Assembly: GCF_000722635.1 (NCBI RefSeq)
Contig: NZ_JOKH01000009.1
Location: forward strand, 1 to 64,000
Origin: Endozoicomonas numazuensis
GTDB taxonomy: Bacteria; Pseudomonadota; Gammaproteobacteria; Pseudomonadales; Endozoicomonadaceae
Length of the DNA stretch: 64,000 bases
Reading direction: 5' to 3'
Made by a program: the position numbers and the translations under genes. The notes beneath the pieces were generated by a model, which saw only the letters and a list, made by a program, of their open reading frames with translations, was not told where the DNA came from and made no database searches. Shown piece by piece: positions 54,365 to 64,000 of this stretch (within the stretch, counting starts at the first letter, position 1; each line of letters opens with the position of its first letter).

Positions 54365-55564
54365 TTAACCTCCATACCAGCCTGTAAAGAGTTGAATAAC
54401 GATGGCATTGGTAATATCGATGAAAAATGCACCAATGAGCGGTACAACAATGAACGCTTTCCCTGACGGACCAAAGTGTTTGGTCACCGCTGTCATATTT
54501 GCGATGGCATTGGGCGTAGCTCCCAGCGCCATGCCCATATAGCCAGCAGACATCACGGCAGCATCATAATCACTGCCCAGAACCCGGAATATAACCCAAT
54601 AGGTAAACAGCGCCAGAACCGCAACCTGAGCGATTAATATCAGCAGAATGGGCAGTGCCAGATCCACCAGCGTCCATAACTGCATACTCATCAATGACAT
54701 GGAAAGAAAAAGGCCGAGCGATAAATCAGAAACCAGTGCCAGGGAGGAAGAGTCTGATGGACACTTCATATTCTTAAAGAAGTATGGCAATACATTGGTC
54801 AGGATAATGCCGGTAAATAAGCAGGTGACATACTGGGGAAGAAAGAGCCCTACTTTCTGCAATAAGACCGTGACATGCAGTCCAGCACCAATGGCTATGG
54901 CAAACAAAAGCACTGTTTCAAGCATCATCTCTGCATCAATCAATTCATGCTCTTCTCCATAGCGCGAGCCAATGGTGATGTGCTCTGTACCTGACGGCGA
55001 CAGTTTATTTTTTTCAATCAGCCTCTGTGCCAATGGCCCTCCGGCCAGCCCCCCCAGTATCAAGCCGAATGTGGCACAGGCTGCACCTATTTCTGTTGCA
55101 TTGAGCAAACCAAATTGCTCAGCAAGAACAGGCGCCCAGGCAATGGCGGTACCGTGCCCACCACTTAATGCGATAGACCCCCCTACTACACCAATCAAGG
55201 GATCAACACCGGTTAACGTGGCAATCGTCACCCCAATACCGTTTTGAACAAACAGGAACAGACTGGCCACGACCATCAGAATAACCAGACTGATGCCGCC
55301 TTCTTTCAGTGTCGAGAAACGCGACGACAGACCAATAGTACTGAAGAAAACCAGCATCAGGTTATCTCTCATGGTCAGCTCAAACTCAATACTCAGACCG
55401 GTAAAAATAAAAATGGCCGTGAATACCAATGATGCTAAAAAACCACCGGTCACGGGCTCAGGAATATTGAAATGCCGGAAAAAAGCCAAGTGTGTATTGA
55501 GTAAGCGCCCAACAAAGAGCACCAGTATGGCGATGATCAGTGTCTCCCATGAAGATATCAGCAT
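54365..55564 (-). CDS. gltS: Sodium/glutamate symporter
   Basis: A 399-residue GltS-family transporter with about ten membrane segments. Typical stretches are NIPEPVTGGFLASLVF, VGGSIALSGGHGTAIAWAPV, the second inverted-repeat half around SAGYMGMALGATPNAIANM and the C-terminal LIGAFFIDITNAIVIQLF. It imports glutamate with sodium. The gene ends about 60 bp before the thioesterase pair. The upstream gap (55565-55922) separates it from the YVTN protein. Confidence 0.94.
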   Translation of the reverse strand: MLISSWETLIIAILVLFVGRLLNTHLAFFRHFNIPEPVTGGFLASLVFTAIFIFTGLSIEFELTMRDNLMLVFFSTIGLSSRFSTLKEGGISLVILMVVASLFLFVQNGIGVTIATLTGVDPLIGVVGGSIALSGGHGTAIAWAPVLAEQFGLLNATEIGAACATFGLILGGLAGGPLAQRLIEKNKLSPSGTEHITIGSRYGEEHELIDAEMMLETVLLFAIAIGAGLHVTVLLQKVGLFLPQYVTCLFTGIILTNVLPYFFKNMKCPSDSSSLALVSDLSLGLFLSMSLMSMQLWTLVDLALPILLILIAQVAVLALFTYWVIFRVLGSDYDAAVMSAGYMGMALGATPNAIANMTAVTKHFGPSGKAFIVVPLIGAFFIDITNAIVIQLFTGWYGG

Positions 55565-55922
55565 TGAAACACCTAAATTTAGCAGTGGGAAATGGGGTCC
55601 GGGGTCTGAGAACTCAAGCTATCCAGTCATAATTTCAGTAGAGTGAGTCAGGCTTCCAGATAGCATCAGGCTGAACGAACCTAATAATAGTCGCTGCTCA
55701 GAATTTCACAGAGGGAGATGAGACTGTTCTGACGTGCTTCAGCCCAAAGGCATTCATGACAGAATGTTGAAAAACAATAATGAAGGGCCTGAGTGCTACA
55801 TAGAAAGAAAATACACTCAAGGCTGTCTATTGATGTGCAGAAGAACCGAAGTAAATCAATGGCTCACTGCACACCAACAGACAGATATATTGGGTCAATT
55901 GAATTGGGTCAACAAAAAAACT
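55565..55922. other. Gap between the YVTN gene and gltS
   Basis: A 358-bp stretch without a credible gene. A 10-bp direct repeat (ATTGGGTCAA) occurs twice near 55890-55915. The gltS promoter should be here. Confidence 0.4.
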
Positions 55923-56984
55923 CTATTTTCTTGGCCCCCTGAAAGTAACGTCTTTACTGATATTTTCCTTAACCAGATCGACATTATCTGTAGCATCTTT
56001 CGCGAAAACGAGCGCCTGAGGTAATGCCCCGATTTCAAACTTTTTGATCACACTATCGTTAGACGTATCGATCACCTGAGCAGTGCCGCTCAGCTCATTG
56101 ACATAGTAAACATACTTGCCATCTTCACTGCCCCAGATACCGTGAGGCAATGTTTCTGTTTTGATTGTCTTGAGCAACTTGGTCTTATCTGTTCCATAGG
56201 AATAAACGTTGATCTTGTTCTCACCACCTACAGTGACATACACCTTATTGTTGGCAAAAGTCAGGTGATTGCTCACCTTGCCGGTTTCGAACGTTTCAAT
56301 GATATCCATGGTTTTAGTATTGATACGGGTCACATGGCCATTATCTTTGTGGCCAACCCAAACCTCTTTGCCATCCGGAGAAGTATTCAGGAATGGAGAG
56401 AAGTTGGAAGGCATCTTCAACGTTTTAACGATATCTTTTGATGCAGTATCAACAATCCAGAAATCATCATTAAAACTGGAAGATACATAGGCGTAGTGGC
56501 CATCATTGCCAAAAGTGACCATACCCGGACCTGAACTCAATTCAATTTTCCGGGTAATCTCGCCATTATCTGGATTAACGACAGCAACATGATTTTCACC
56601 ACGAACCGTTACCCAAACTTCACCGTTGTTATAACGCGGCTCATGCGGGTTGCGGCCCACATAAACGGTTCTCTTCACATTACCTGTCTGGGAGTCAACA
56701 AATACGACAGAGTTAGTCACTGTAGAGACAACGGCAAGCTCATGTCTTTCTGGAGAGTAAGACAATCCATGAACATTGATCTGGCCATTATAAAGCGGAC
56801 TGAAAATCTTGGCGTCACCTGCTGGCAGACCCAGTTTCAAATCACCCACTTTGGTCATATCATCTGCATTGATGATCGATACTGTATTGTCATTCTGATT
56901 AGCGGTGTACACCAAGTCAGTAGCAAAAGACAGATTTGCACTCATTGCCAACGCAGCGATAACAGGTAAACCGAACTTCTTCAT
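55923..56984 (-). CDS. Secreted YVTN-family beta-propeller protein
   Basis: About 353 residues. A signal peptide (KKFGLPVIAALAMSANLSFA) is followed by seven-bladed-propeller repeats with the YVTN-type pattern: LVYTANQNDNTVSIINADDM, NSVVFVDSQTGNVKRTVYVG, EVWVTVRGENHVAVVNPDNG, HYAYVSSSFNDDFWIVDTAS, EVWVGHKDNGHVTRINTKTM and YVYYVNELSGTAQVIDTSND. I chose the ATG at 56984 (GGAAGAG 6 nt upstream). The DUF305 gene 82 bp upstream on the same strand suggests a shared transcript and perhaps a shared periplasmic role, possibly metal-related. The exact function is unknown. Confidence 0.87.
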   Translation of the reverse strand: MKKFGLPVIAALAMSANLSFATDLVYTANQNDNTVSIINADDMTKVGDLKLGLPAGDAKIFSPLYNGQINVHGLSYSPERHELAVVSTVTNSVVFVDSQTGNVKRTVYVGRNPHEPRYNNGEVWVTVRGENHVAVVNPDNGEITRKIELSSGPGMVTFGNDGHYAYVSSSFNDDFWIVDTASKDIVKTLKMPSNFSPFLNTSPDGKEVWVGHKDNGHVTRINTKTMDIIETFETGKVSNHLTFANNKVYVTVGGENKINVYSYGTDKTKLLKTIKTETLPHGIWGSEDGKYVYYVNELSGTAQVIDTSNDSVIKKFEIGALPQALVFAKDATDNVDLVKENISKDVTFRGPRK

Positions 56985-57066
56985 TTGAATCTCTTCCATT
57001 CTAAAAATCTGACAGGCCTTCAATTTAAAATCAAACAATCAAAAAAACTGAAGACTTAATTAACGA

Positions 57067-57423
57067 CTAGTTACTTTTTTCAGCCTGTTTCATTTCCAGC
57101 AGTTGCTTCATGATCTTAATTTCATTTTTCTGGTCGGTGATAATACCCTGAGCCAGATTTTTCAATTCTTCGTCTTTGGTGGTTTCCAGAATAATTTCAG
57201 CCATATCCACTGCACCCGCATGGTGAGGAATCATCATTCTCAGAAAATCGATATCATTGTCACCGGTGTATCCGGCATTCTCCATCCCATGATGCATCTT
57301 GACCATGGCTTGCATATTTTTCTCTTTGAATGCATTTCCGGTAGCGGCAGAGTGATCTACACCATTATGAGCAAAAACCGTCATGGGAAATATCAGACAT
57401 GCCAGCAACGTAATCTTTTTCAA
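57067..57423 (-). CDS. Secreted DUF305 (CopM-like) protein
   Basis: About 118 residues: a signal peptide ending FAHNG, then a four-helix DUF305 domain with HHGMENAGYTGDNDIDFLRM, MIPHHAGAVDMAEIIL and a Met/His-rich pattern. Homologues such as CopM bind copper in the periplasm. The likely start is the TTG at 57423 with GAGGG 9 nt upstream; no ATG is available. The paralogue at 57719-58072 is similar over the whole length, which points to a tandem duplication. Confidence 0.87.
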   Translation of the reverse strand: MKKITLLACLIFPMTVFAHNGVDHSAATGNAFKEKNMQAMVKMHHGMENAGYTGDNDIDFLRMMIPHHAGAVDMAEIILETTKDEELKNLAQGIITDQKNEIKIMKQLLEMKQAEKSN

Positions 57424-57718
57424 AACCAAAAACCCTCAATACAGTCATTGCACCTGAAACACCTTAAAGAACGGCTGATTGAAACAGCATCACGTTGCTG
57501 TCAGATAAGAGCCCTTACCAAGGTCAAAATGCTTACTTACTCATAAAGACGTTGTGAGTGTTTTTTTTATTCCCCATGATTTCAATTTTTTTAAAAAACT
57601 GCCTATAGCAGCCTGAAAGATCAGGCACATAGCCAGTAGACAGCCTTCTCTCAAATAAAAAACAGCTCACTCAAAGGCTGGGTGTGAATCATTTCACATT
57701 AGAAACGTTACTTTTCAC

Positions 57719-58072
57719 CTATTGTTTCCCAGGCTGAAGTTGCTCCAGCAGCTGTTTCATAATCTCAATTTCATTTCTCTGATCTGTAATGATCCCCTGA
57801 GCCAGATTCTTGACTTCCTTGTTATGAGTTGTCTTCAGAATAATTTCAGCCATATCAATGGCTCCTTGATGATGAGGAATCATCATTCTTAAAAAATCGA
57901 TATCGTTATTTCCGGTGTACTGCACACTTTCCATCGCCTTGTGCATTTTAATCATGGCCTGAGTATTCTCGGCTTTAAACTCGTTCGAGTTCTGTGCAGT
58001 ATGATCAATGCCATCGTGGGAAAAGAGTGCAATCGGGAAGAGCAGACATGTGAATACAACTAATTTTCTCAA
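57719..58072 (-). CDS. Secreted DUF305 (CopM-like) protein, paralogue
   Basis: A 117-residue protein: signal peptide KLVVFTCLLFPIALFSHDG, then HKAMESVQYTGNNDIDFLRM, MIPHHQGAIDMAEIIL and GIITDQRNEIEIMKQLLEQL. The core is nearly the same as in the gene at 57067-57423. It also starts with TTG (GGTGA 6 nt upstream). The two genes are 295 bp apart, so each may have its own promoter. A role in binding copper or a similar metal in the periplasm is inferred from the family. Confidence 0.86.
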   Translation of the reverse strand: MRKLVVFTCLLFPIALFSHDGIDHTAQNSNEFKAENTQAMIKMHKAMESVQYTGNNDIDFLRMMIPHHQGAIDMAEIILKTTHNKEVKNLAQGIITDQRNEIEIMKQLLEQLQPGKQ

Positions 58073-58335
58073 AACAAGTCACCGAAAGTCAGAACAAATA
58101 ATGTTAGAAACAGCATTCATTCAACATCACTGAACTCTGCCTCACCCAAAACCACTATCCAAACCACTATCCAGACCTGATGATCTATTTATAGACTAAG
58201 AAAACAGGGTATTTTATTTATTTTTGAAGGAATCAAATGAAGCTTCGCGGGGATTCATTGCGAACATTGCGAAGAAGAGATACCTGAGCGTTACCTCTGG
58301 CAGGGCTTGAATTTATCCGTAAATGACAGAATAAA

Positions 58336-58361
58336 GGCCAGCCAGAAATCTCCGGCTGGCC
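58336..58361 (-). terminator. Rho-independent terminator after asd
   Basis: GGCCAGCC and GGCTGGCC form a perfect 8-bp stem, followed on the minus strand by TTTATTCT. It lies 7 bp after the asd stop codon and should end the leuCDB-asd transcript. Confidence 0.85.
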
Positions 58362-58367
58362 AGTGGA

Positions 58368-59489
58368 TCAGAGCAAGATAGCCAGCATTCGACGCAGAGG
58401 CTCAGCAGCCCCCCACAATAACTGGTCACCCACTGTAAAGGCAGACAAATACTCAGACCCCATATTCAATTTACGAATTCGACCTACAGGAATATCCAGG
58501 CTGCCTGTCACCGCTGCCGGTGTCAGTTTTTCCATAGTGACTTCGCGGTCATTCGGAATCAGAGACACCCAATCATTAGCACTGGCTACAATGCTTTCCA
58601 CGTCTGACATGGGAACATCTTTGTTCAGCTTAATGGTCAACGCCTGACTGTGACAACGCATGGCTCCAATACGAACACAAACACCATCAACAGGGACCAG
58701 AGCCTGACCATCCAGCCCCAAAATCTTGTTGGTTTCTGCCTGAGCTTTCCACTCTTCACGACTCTGGCCATTTTCCAACTGACGATCAATGTAGGGAATC
58801 AGGCTGCCAGCCAATGGAACTCCAAACTCACTTTGAGGCAGATCAGAACTGCGGAGCAAGTCAGAAGTCTTGCGATCAATACCCAGAATGGCACTGGCAG
58901 GATCAGCCAACTCTTCAGCTACGTTGTCACGAATCGCACCCATTTGAGCAATCAGCTCACGCATGTTACGTGCACCTGCCCCACTGGCTGCCTGGTATGT
59001 CATGGCACTGACCCAATCCACCAGTCCTTCGCGAAACAGTCCACCGATAGCCATCAGCATGAGACTGACCGTACAGTTACCACCAATAAAGTTCTTAACA
59101 CCCGAATCAATGGCCTGATCAATCACCGGGCGATTCACTGGATCCAGAACAATAACACTGTCGTTCTTCATTCTCAGTGAAGATGCTGCATCAACCCAAT
59201 AGCCATTCCAGCCACTCTCACGCAGAGGCTCAATCACTTTATGGGTATAATCACCTCCCTGACAGGAAATGATGATATCCATAGCCGCCAAAGCTTCAAT
59301 AGAGTAAGCATCCTGCAGAGCTGCAACAGGCTTGCCCGGATCGCTACTGACGATTGGGCCTGGCTTACCATGCTGAGAGGTGGTGAAGAAGACCGGATCA
59401 ATATTTGCAAAGTCGTTCTCTTCACGCATACGATCCATCAAAACAGAGCCGACCATTCCCCGCCAACCAACAAAACCGACCTTTTTCAT
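58368..59489 (-). CDS. asd: Aspartate-semialdehyde dehydrogenase
   Basis: About 373 residues. It begins [20 protein letters not shown] (NADP-binding), and the catalytic cysteine is in [19 protein letters not shown]; the [18 protein letters not shown] segment is family-typical. It makes aspartate semialdehyde for lysine, threonine, methionine and diaminopimelate. The ATG at 59489 follows GAGGAAGG. It is the last gene of leuC-leuD-leuB-asd, 14 bp after leuB. Confidence 0.96.
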   Translation of the reverse strand: MKKVGFVGWRGMVGSVLMDRMREENDFANIDPVFFTTSQHGKPGPIVSSDPGKPVAALQDAYSIEALAAMDIIISCQGGDYTHKVIEPLRESGWNGYWVDAASSLRMKNDSVIVLDPVNRPVIDQAIDSGVKNFIGGNCTVSLMLMAIGGLFREGLVDWVSAMTYQAASGAGARNMRELIAQMGAIRDNVAEELADPASAILGIDRKTSDLLRSSDLPQSEFGVPLAGSLIPYIDRQLENGQSREEWKAQAETNKILGLDGQALVPVDGVCVRIGAMRCHSQALTIKLNKDVPMSDVESIVASANDWVSLIPNDREVTMEKLTPAAVTGSLDIPVGRIRKLNMGSEYLSAFTVGDQLLWGAAEPLRRMLAILL

Positions 59490-59503
59490 CATCCCTTCCT
59501 CAC

Positions 59504-60595
59504 TCAACTAGAGAGAACCTGCAAACATTTTACAACCGCGTCACCCATTTCAGTGGTGCCTACCTGTGTGCAACCTTCTGAAGCAATATCACCCGTACGC
59601 AGTCCCTGATCCAGCACGTCGCTGACCGCTTTTTCAATTGCATCAGCCGCTTCTATTTCACCCAGGGAGTAACGGAGCAACATAGCCAGAGACAGAATCT
59701 GGGCCAGAGGGTTGGCTTTACCCTGCCCGGCAATATCCGGAGCAGAACCATGAACAGGCTCATACATACCCTGATTGGCTTCATTCAGGGAAGCAGACGG
59801 CAGCATACCAATAGAACCCGTCAGCATAGCGGCACAGTCACTCAGAATGTCACCAAACATATTACCGGTCACCATCACATCAAACTGCTTGGGTGCACGA
59901 ACCAGCTGCATGGCTGCATTATCAACGTACATATGGCTCAGTTCGACATCGGAGTAGTCAGCAGCGCCCATTTCTGTCACCAGCTCACGCCAGAGTGCGG
60001 TCACTTCCAAAACATTCGACTTATCAACGGAGGTCAGTCGTCCACCCCGTTTCTGAGCAGCCTCAAAGGCCACCTTGGCAATACGTTTGATTTCAGACTC
60101 ACGGTAAACGTATGAGTTGTAACCTTCACGCTCTCCATTTTCCAGTGTTCGAACGCCACGAGGCTCTCCGAAGTAAATCCCGCCTGTCAGTTCACGAACA
60201 ATCAGAATATCCAGACCCGCCACCAGCTCATGCTTCAAGCTGGACGCTTCAGCCAGCTGGGGAAACAGCATGGCAGGACGAAGGTTAGCGAACAGCCCCA
60301 TTTCAGAACGAAGTTTCAATAAACCCCGCTCAGGACGATTCATCATGGGCTGGTCATCCCACTTGGGGCCACCTACCGCACCAAAAAGAATACCGTCAGA
60401 TTTTTTCGCCACAGCCAGGACTTCATCCGTCAAAGGCACACCGTGTGCATCCAGAGAAGCACCACCGACCAGACCTTCACTGACTTCAATATCCAGGTCA
60501 AATTGTGACTTGACTACATCCAGGACCTTCAGAGCTTCCACTACAATCTCAGGACCAATACCGTCGCCTGGCAGACATAAAATCTGTTTACTCAC
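59504..60595 (-). CDS. leuB: 3-isopropylmalate dehydrogenase
   Basis: A 363-residue NAD-dependent enzyme of leucine synthesis. It begins [20 protein letters not shown] and shows [41 protein letters not shown] and [21 protein letters not shown] chose the GTG at 60595 (GAGG 9 nt upstream), because homologues begin there; the open frame extends 23 codons further into the leuD-leuB gap. It belongs to the leuCDB-asd unit. Confidence 0.96.
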   Translation of the reverse strand: MSKQILCLPGDGIGPEIVVEALKVLDVVKSQFDLDIEVSEGLVGGASLDAHGVPLTDEVLAVAKKSDGILFGAVGGPKWDDQPMMNRPERGLLKLRSEMGLFANLRPAMLFPQLAEASSLKHELVAGLDILIVRELTGGIYFGEPRGVRTLENGEREGYNSYVYRESEIKRIAKVAFEAAQKRGGRLTSVDKSNVLEVTALWRELVTEMGAADYSDVELSHMYVDNAAMQLVRAPKQFDVMVTGNMFGDILSDCAAMLTGSIGMLPSASLNEANQGMYEPVHGSAPDIAGQGKANPLAQILSLAMLLRYSLGEIEAADAIEKAVSDVLDQGLRTGDIASEGCTQVGTTEMGDAVVKCLQVLSS

Positions 60596-60637
60596 TTCCC
60601 TATACCTCTGATTGAAAACATACTTTCTTTTAAGCTC

Positions 60638-60660
60638 GTTCCCATGCTCTGCATGGGAAT
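60638..60660. repeat. Extragenic hairpin repeat in the leuD-leuB gap
   Basis: GTTCCCATGC and GCATGGGAAT form a near-perfect stem with a TCT loop. It belongs by appearance to a dispersed family of short hairpins (GTTCCCAcGCtctGCgTGGGAAc) seen in many proteobacterial genomes; this is memory, not a search. It lies between co-directional genes, so it may also shape the mRNA. Confidence 0.6.
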
Positions 60661-60676
60661 GCATACTGCGGCTGGT

Positions 60677-61324
60677 TCAGTGGATAGCGCCAAACAGCCA
60701 TGGCTGACTTTGCTGATGACGCCCTTCAAAGGCTTTAATGGCATCCGCATCCTGCAATGTCAGACCTATGTCGTCCAAACCATTCAACAAACAGTGACGC
60801 CTGAATTCATCGATGGAGAAACCTAGCTCAGTACCGTCTGGTTTAATCACTTTTTCTCGTTCCAGATCAACTTTCAGCTGATAGCCTTCCTGAGCTTCAA
60901 TCTCATTAAACAACGCATCAACCGCCTCTTCGGAAAGCGTGATAGGCAAAATGCCATTCTTGAAACAGTTGTTGTAAAAAATATCGGCAAAGCTTGGCGC
61001 AATCACGCAACGAAAACCAAAATCGTCCAGCGCCCATGGGGCGTGCTCACGGCTGGATCCACAGCCAAAATTCCGGCGAGCCAGAAGAACGGAAGCGCCC
61101 TGATAACGATCCTGATTTAATACAAATTCGGGGTTCACTGGACGGTTTGAGCAGTCCTGACCTGGCTGACCTTCATCCAGGTAACGCAGCTCATCAAACA
61201 GATTAGGCCCAAAGCCACTGCGCTTGATGGACTTCAGAAACTGTTTAGGGATGATCATGTCAGTATCAACATTGGCACGGTCAAGAGGCGCTGCCAAACC
61301 CGTATGGATAGTAAATGCCTTCAT
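60677..61324 (-). CDS. leuD: 3-isopropylmalate dehydratase small subunit
   Basis: A 215-residue LeuD. It begins [20 protein letters not shown] and [36 protein letters not shown] and [17 protein letters not shown] are the family signatures. With LeuC it forms the aconitase-like isomerase that turns 2- into 3-isopropylmalate. It starts 6 bp after leuC. Confidence 0.97.
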   Translation of the reverse strand: MKAFTIHTGLAAPLDRANVDTDMIIPKQFLKSIKRSGFGPNLFDELRYLDEGQPGQDCSNRPVNPEFVLNQDRYQGASVLLARRNFGCGSSREHAPWALDDFGFRCVIAPSFADIFYNNCFKNGILPITLSEEAVDALFNEIEAQEGYQLKVDLEREKVIKPDGTELGFSIDEFRRHCLLNGLDDIGLTLQDADAIKAFEGRHQQSQPWLFGAIH

Positions 61325-61330
61325 GGTGTA

Positions 61331-62779
61331 TTAAGCCCCCTGTCCCATCAATTCTTTATTCATCAAGAGCCGTACATCAACAAAATGACCTGTTACCGCA
61401 GCCGCAGCCGCCATAGCAGGACTCACCAAATGAGTTCGCCCACCAAAGCCCTGACGACCTTCAAAGTTGCGGTTTGAAGTCGAAGCACAATGTTCACCGG
61501 CTCCCAACTTGTCCGCATTCATGGCCAGACACATAGAACAGCCTGGCTCGCGCCATTGCAATCCCGCTGCTTCAAATACTTCATGAAGCCCTTCAGCTTC
61601 AGCCTGTTCTTTTACCAGACCAGAGCCGGGTACAACCAACGCTTCCTTGACGGTTTTAGCCACTGTACGACCTTTTACGACAGCCGCCGCTTCTCTCAGA
61701 TCTTCAATACGAGAATTGGTACAGGAACCAATAAAGACACGGTCAACAGGAATATCGGTAATCGGCATGCCTGCCGTCAGTCCCATATATTCCAGAGCTC
61801 TCTCATAACCTTCCTGTTTGGTTTCATCGATTGCGTCAGCAGGCGATGGTACTTTGGCATCAACCGGCAATACCATTTCCGGAGACGTTCCCCAGGTCAC
61901 CTGCGGCTTAATCTCTTCACCGTTTAATACGACAACCTCATCAAAGGTTGCATCGGCGTCGGAGTGCAGATCGGACCAGGCTTCAACCGCTTTACCCCAA
62001 AGATCACCTTTGGGTGCAAAAGGACGACCTTTCACATAATCAATGGTGGTCTGATCCACTGCGACCATGCCAGCACGGGCACCCGCTTCAATAGCCATAT
62101 TACAAACGGTCATCCGGCCTTCCATTGTCATTGCTTTGAAGACATCGCCTCCAAACTCAATGGCAAACCCTGTTCCGCCTGCCGTTCCAATTTTTCCGAT
62201 GATCGCCAGAACCACATCTTTTGGGGTAACCCCAATACCCAGTTCACCATCGACACGCACCAGCATATTCTTCATTTTCTTGGCTACCAGACACTGGGTC
62301 GCCATAACATGCTCGACTTCTGAGGTTCCGATACCGTGCGCCAACGCACCAAAAGCACCGTGGGTTGAAGTATGAGAGTCTCCACACACTACCGTCATTC
62401 CTGGCAGTGTGGCGCCCTGCTCAGGGCCAACCACATGAACAATACCCTGACGGGTATCCATCATATCGAACTGGACAATATCGAAGGCGTTACAGTTTTC
62501 ATCCAGTGTTTTGACCTGAATTTTAGAAATAGGGTCTGCTATACCCTCGATGCCCGTTTTTCGTTCATTCACCGTAGTAGGCACATTGTGGTCGGGTGTG
62601 GCCAGATTGGCATCAATGCGCCACGGTTTCCGGCCAGCAAGACGCAGGCCTTCAAACGCCTGAGGTGAGGTGACTTCGTGAAGTAACTGACGATCGATGT
62701 AGATCAAAGCTGACCCATCGTCTCTTTGACGCACAAGGTGGTTGTCCCACAACTTGTCATAAAGCGTCTTACCTGCCAT
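61331..62779 (-). CDS. leuC: 3-isopropylmalate dehydratase large subunit
   Basis: About 482 residues. It begins [40 protein letters not shown] and [20 protein letters not shown], with [15 protein letters not shown], contain the three cysteines that hold the 4Fe-4S cluster. It forms the isomerase with LeuD. I chose the ATG at 62779 with GAGGG 8 nt upstream. A LysR gene stands divergently upstream, as in Pseudomonas. Confidence 0.97.
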   Translation of the reverse strand: MAGKTLYDKLWDNHLVRQRDDGSALIYIDRQLLHEVTSPQAFEGLRLAGRKPWRIDANLATPDHNVPTTVNERKTGIEGIADPISKIQVKTLDENCNAFDIVQFDMMDTRQGIVHVVGPEQGATLPGMTVVCGDSHTSTHGAFGALAHGIGTSEVEHVMATQCLVAKKMKNMLVRVDGELGIGVTPKDVVLAIIGKIGTAGGTGFAIEFGGDVFKAMTMEGRMTVCNMAIEAGARAGMVAVDQTTIDYVKGRPFAPKGDLWGKAVEAWSDLHSDADATFDEVVVLNGEEIKPQVTWGTSPEMVLPVDAKVPSPADAIDETKQEGYERALEYMGLTAGMPITDIPVDRVFIGSCTNSRIEDLREAAAVVKGRTVAKTVKEALVVPGSGLVKEQAEAEGLHEVFEAAGLQWREPGCSMCLAMNADKLGAGEHCASTSNRNFEGRQGFGGRTHLVSPAMAAAAAVTGHFVDVRLLMNKELMGQGA

Positions 62780-62859
62780 TTGCTGAACCCTCATTACCGC
62801 ACTTTCATTTTACGGGTATCCTAGAACGAAGGAACAGATTACTCAAATTCATCTTTTTC

Positions 62860-62900
62860 ATGCTATTAATAACTATTAGGAATATTATGAATATACAGTG
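62860..62900. promoter_or_regulatory. Possible LysR operator between leuC and the LysR gene
   Basis: The 192-bp divergent gap has an AT-rich stretch with ATTAATAACTATTAGG followed by AATATTATGAATAT, containing partial dyads of the T-N11-A kind bound by LysR proteins. This is only a candidate; promoter boxes are not clear. Confidence 0.3.
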
Positions 62901-62971
62901 CTCTGTTAACTCTCTATTTATTACTGTCTGCTTAACACTGCCTACTCACCACTGAAAACGGCTGACTAAAA

Positions 62972-63844
62972 ATGGACATACCCACACTCACCGCTTTTTT
63001 GTCGGTTGCCGAATGCAACTCTTTCTCACTGGCCGCAGAAAAACTGCATCTGACTCAGCCTGCCATCAGTAAGAGAATTGCGGTTCTGGAGGGTCAGCTC
63101 GACACACAACTGTTTGATCGCACAGGCCGACAGATCAACCTGAACGAAGCAGGTCGTATTCTGCTGCCTAAAGCCCGTCAAATGCTGGAGTTGATGAAAG
63201 ACACCCGGCAGGAAATCAGCAATCTGAAAACCCAGGTAAAAGGCACTCTGGCCATGGCAACCAGTCATCACATTGGTTTGCGAAGGCTCCCGAATATTCT
63301 GAGGGAGTATTCACGGAGCTATCCGGAGGTCAAGCTCGACATTCACTTTGTGGATTCTGAAGTTGCCTACGAAATGTTGAGCCGGGGTGAAATTGAGCTG
63401 GGTATTATTACGCTTTCCCCGGAAAATCCTGACCGATTTTTCTCCCGATTAATCTGGAACGATCCTCTCATTTTCATGGCAGCTAAAGATCACCCTTTGT
63501 CCCGCCTGAAAAAAGTCAGCACACAACATTTGAGTGAGCATCAGGCAATTCTCCCGGGCTCAAATACCTTTACCTACCGACTGGTGCGTAAGTTGTTTGA
63601 AAAAGAGGGTCTTTCTCTGCAAACAGCCATGTCTTCCAATTACCTTGAAACCATCAGAATGCTGACATCCATTGGACTGGCGTGGACCATATTGCCTGCC
63701 TCTATGCTGGATGATGATCTTGTGGCTCTGAAAACCCATTGCCACACACCTTCACGAAAGCTGGGGTATATCACTCATAGAGAGCGCACCCTGTCGAATG
63801 CAGCCAACGCTTTTCTGGATTTTCTGAATCAGGAGATTGACTGA
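62972..63844 (+). CDS. LysR-family transcriptional regulator
   Basis: A 290-residue LysR regulator. The N-terminal winged helix reads MDIPTLTAFLSVAECNSFSL and AAEKLHLTQPAISKRIAVLE, and a C-terminal effector-binding domain follows (TLAMATSHHIGLRRLPNILR, SRGEIELGIITLSPE). It lies divergently to leuC; in Pseudomonas a LysR gene holds the same place. Regulation of the leu operon or of itself is therefore likely but not shown. The effector is unknown. Confidence 0.92.
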   Translation: MDIPTLTAFLSVAECNSFSLAAEKLHLTQPAISKRIAVLEGQLDTQLFDRTGRQINLNEAGRILLPKARQMLELMKDTRQEISNLKTQVKGTLAMATSHHIGLRRLPNILREYSRSYPEVKLDIHFVDSEVAYEMLSRGEIELGIITLSPENPDRFFSRLIWNDPLIFMAAKDHPLSRLKKVSTQHLSEHQAILPGSNTFTYRLVRKLFEKEGLSLQTAMSSNYLETIRMLTSIGLAWTILPASMLDDDLVALKTHCHTPSRKLGYITHRERTLSNAANAFLDFLNQEID

Positions 63845-64000
63845 CAAGACAACCATCAGCCAATAAAACTTGCTGAACCGCCTTTGAAAACACATTTTCA
63901 AGGCTACACTTGCCTGATTATAGACGGCAACCTTCAAACAATAACATGCATAAAGCTTCATATTTTTTATCAGAGACTTTTTTTAGCACTAAGACATTAC

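Noticed and set aside
55734-56024. 96-codon plus-strand open frame
   Set aside because: It overlaps the 3' end of the YVTN gene and shows no recognisable features.
1-64000. tRNA or rRNA genes
   Set aside because: No cloverleaf-like or rRNA-like sequence was noticed in the intergenic regions, though this was by eye only.

Overview
The window looks like chromosomal DNA of a marine gammaproteobacterium. The backbone order leuC-leuD-leuB-asd-usg-fimV-truA-trpF-trpB-trpA-accD-folC ... cvpA-purF-metZ is the arrangement known from Pseudomonas and Oceanospirillales relatives. The AT-leaning composition, several IS families and short repeats would fit an Endozoicomonas-like host, but that assignment is inference from gene order and memory, not from a search.

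Layout, left to right. (1) 1-4170: a minus-strand moxR / DUF58 / transglutaminase (tgpA-like) operon with REP-like hairpin sequence at both ends. (2) 4231-10990: metZ, an ExoIX-type exonuclease gene, a complete group II intron inserted directly behind the purF terminator hairpin, then purF, cvpA and a secreted ComEA-like helix-hairpin-helix protein. (3) 11334-12245: a DUF29 protein and a decayed transposase remnant. (4) 12246-38790: a large minus-strand O-antigen (or capsule-like) locus of the Wzx/Wzy type. The leader at 40420-40431 carries a perfect ops (JUMPstart/RfaH) element. (5) 40680-49201: folC, accD, trpA, trpB, trpF, two secreted proteins of unknown role and truA. (6) 49339-58072: fimV, usg, two hotdog thioesterases, gltS, a secreted YVTN beta-propeller and two DUF305 proteins. 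(7) 58368-63844: asd, leuB, leuD, leuC and a divergent LysR regulator.

How the surface-polysaccharide locus probably works. WbpA, WbpB, WbpE, WbpD and a WbpI-type 2-epimerase are the known route from UDP-GlcNAc to UDP-ManNAc3NAcA. WbpG with the HisH/HisF-like pair would turn the 3-acetamido group into an acetamidino group. A second set (WbpM/PglF-like dehydratase, PglE-like aminotransferase, PglD-like acetyltransferase, PglC-like initiating transferase) is the di-N-acetylbacillosamine route and would start the repeat unit on undecaprenyl phosphate. Three GT4-type glycosyltransferases, an AsnB-type amidotransferase, a hexapeptide acyltransferase, Wzx and Wzy complete the set; no Wzz is seen. 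The unusual part is a tandem pair of secreted proteins resembling D-glucuronyl C5-epimerase with a C-terminal discoidin-like domain. They suggest editing of a uronate-rich polymer after export. One of the pair is frameshifted in a run of eight G.

Mobile DNA is concentrated around this locus. An IS30 element sits between the ops leader and wbpA. An IS5-family element is nested inside an IS1595-family element within the locus. There is also the group II intron and an IS4-like remnant. Target-site duplications are visible for all three IS insertions.
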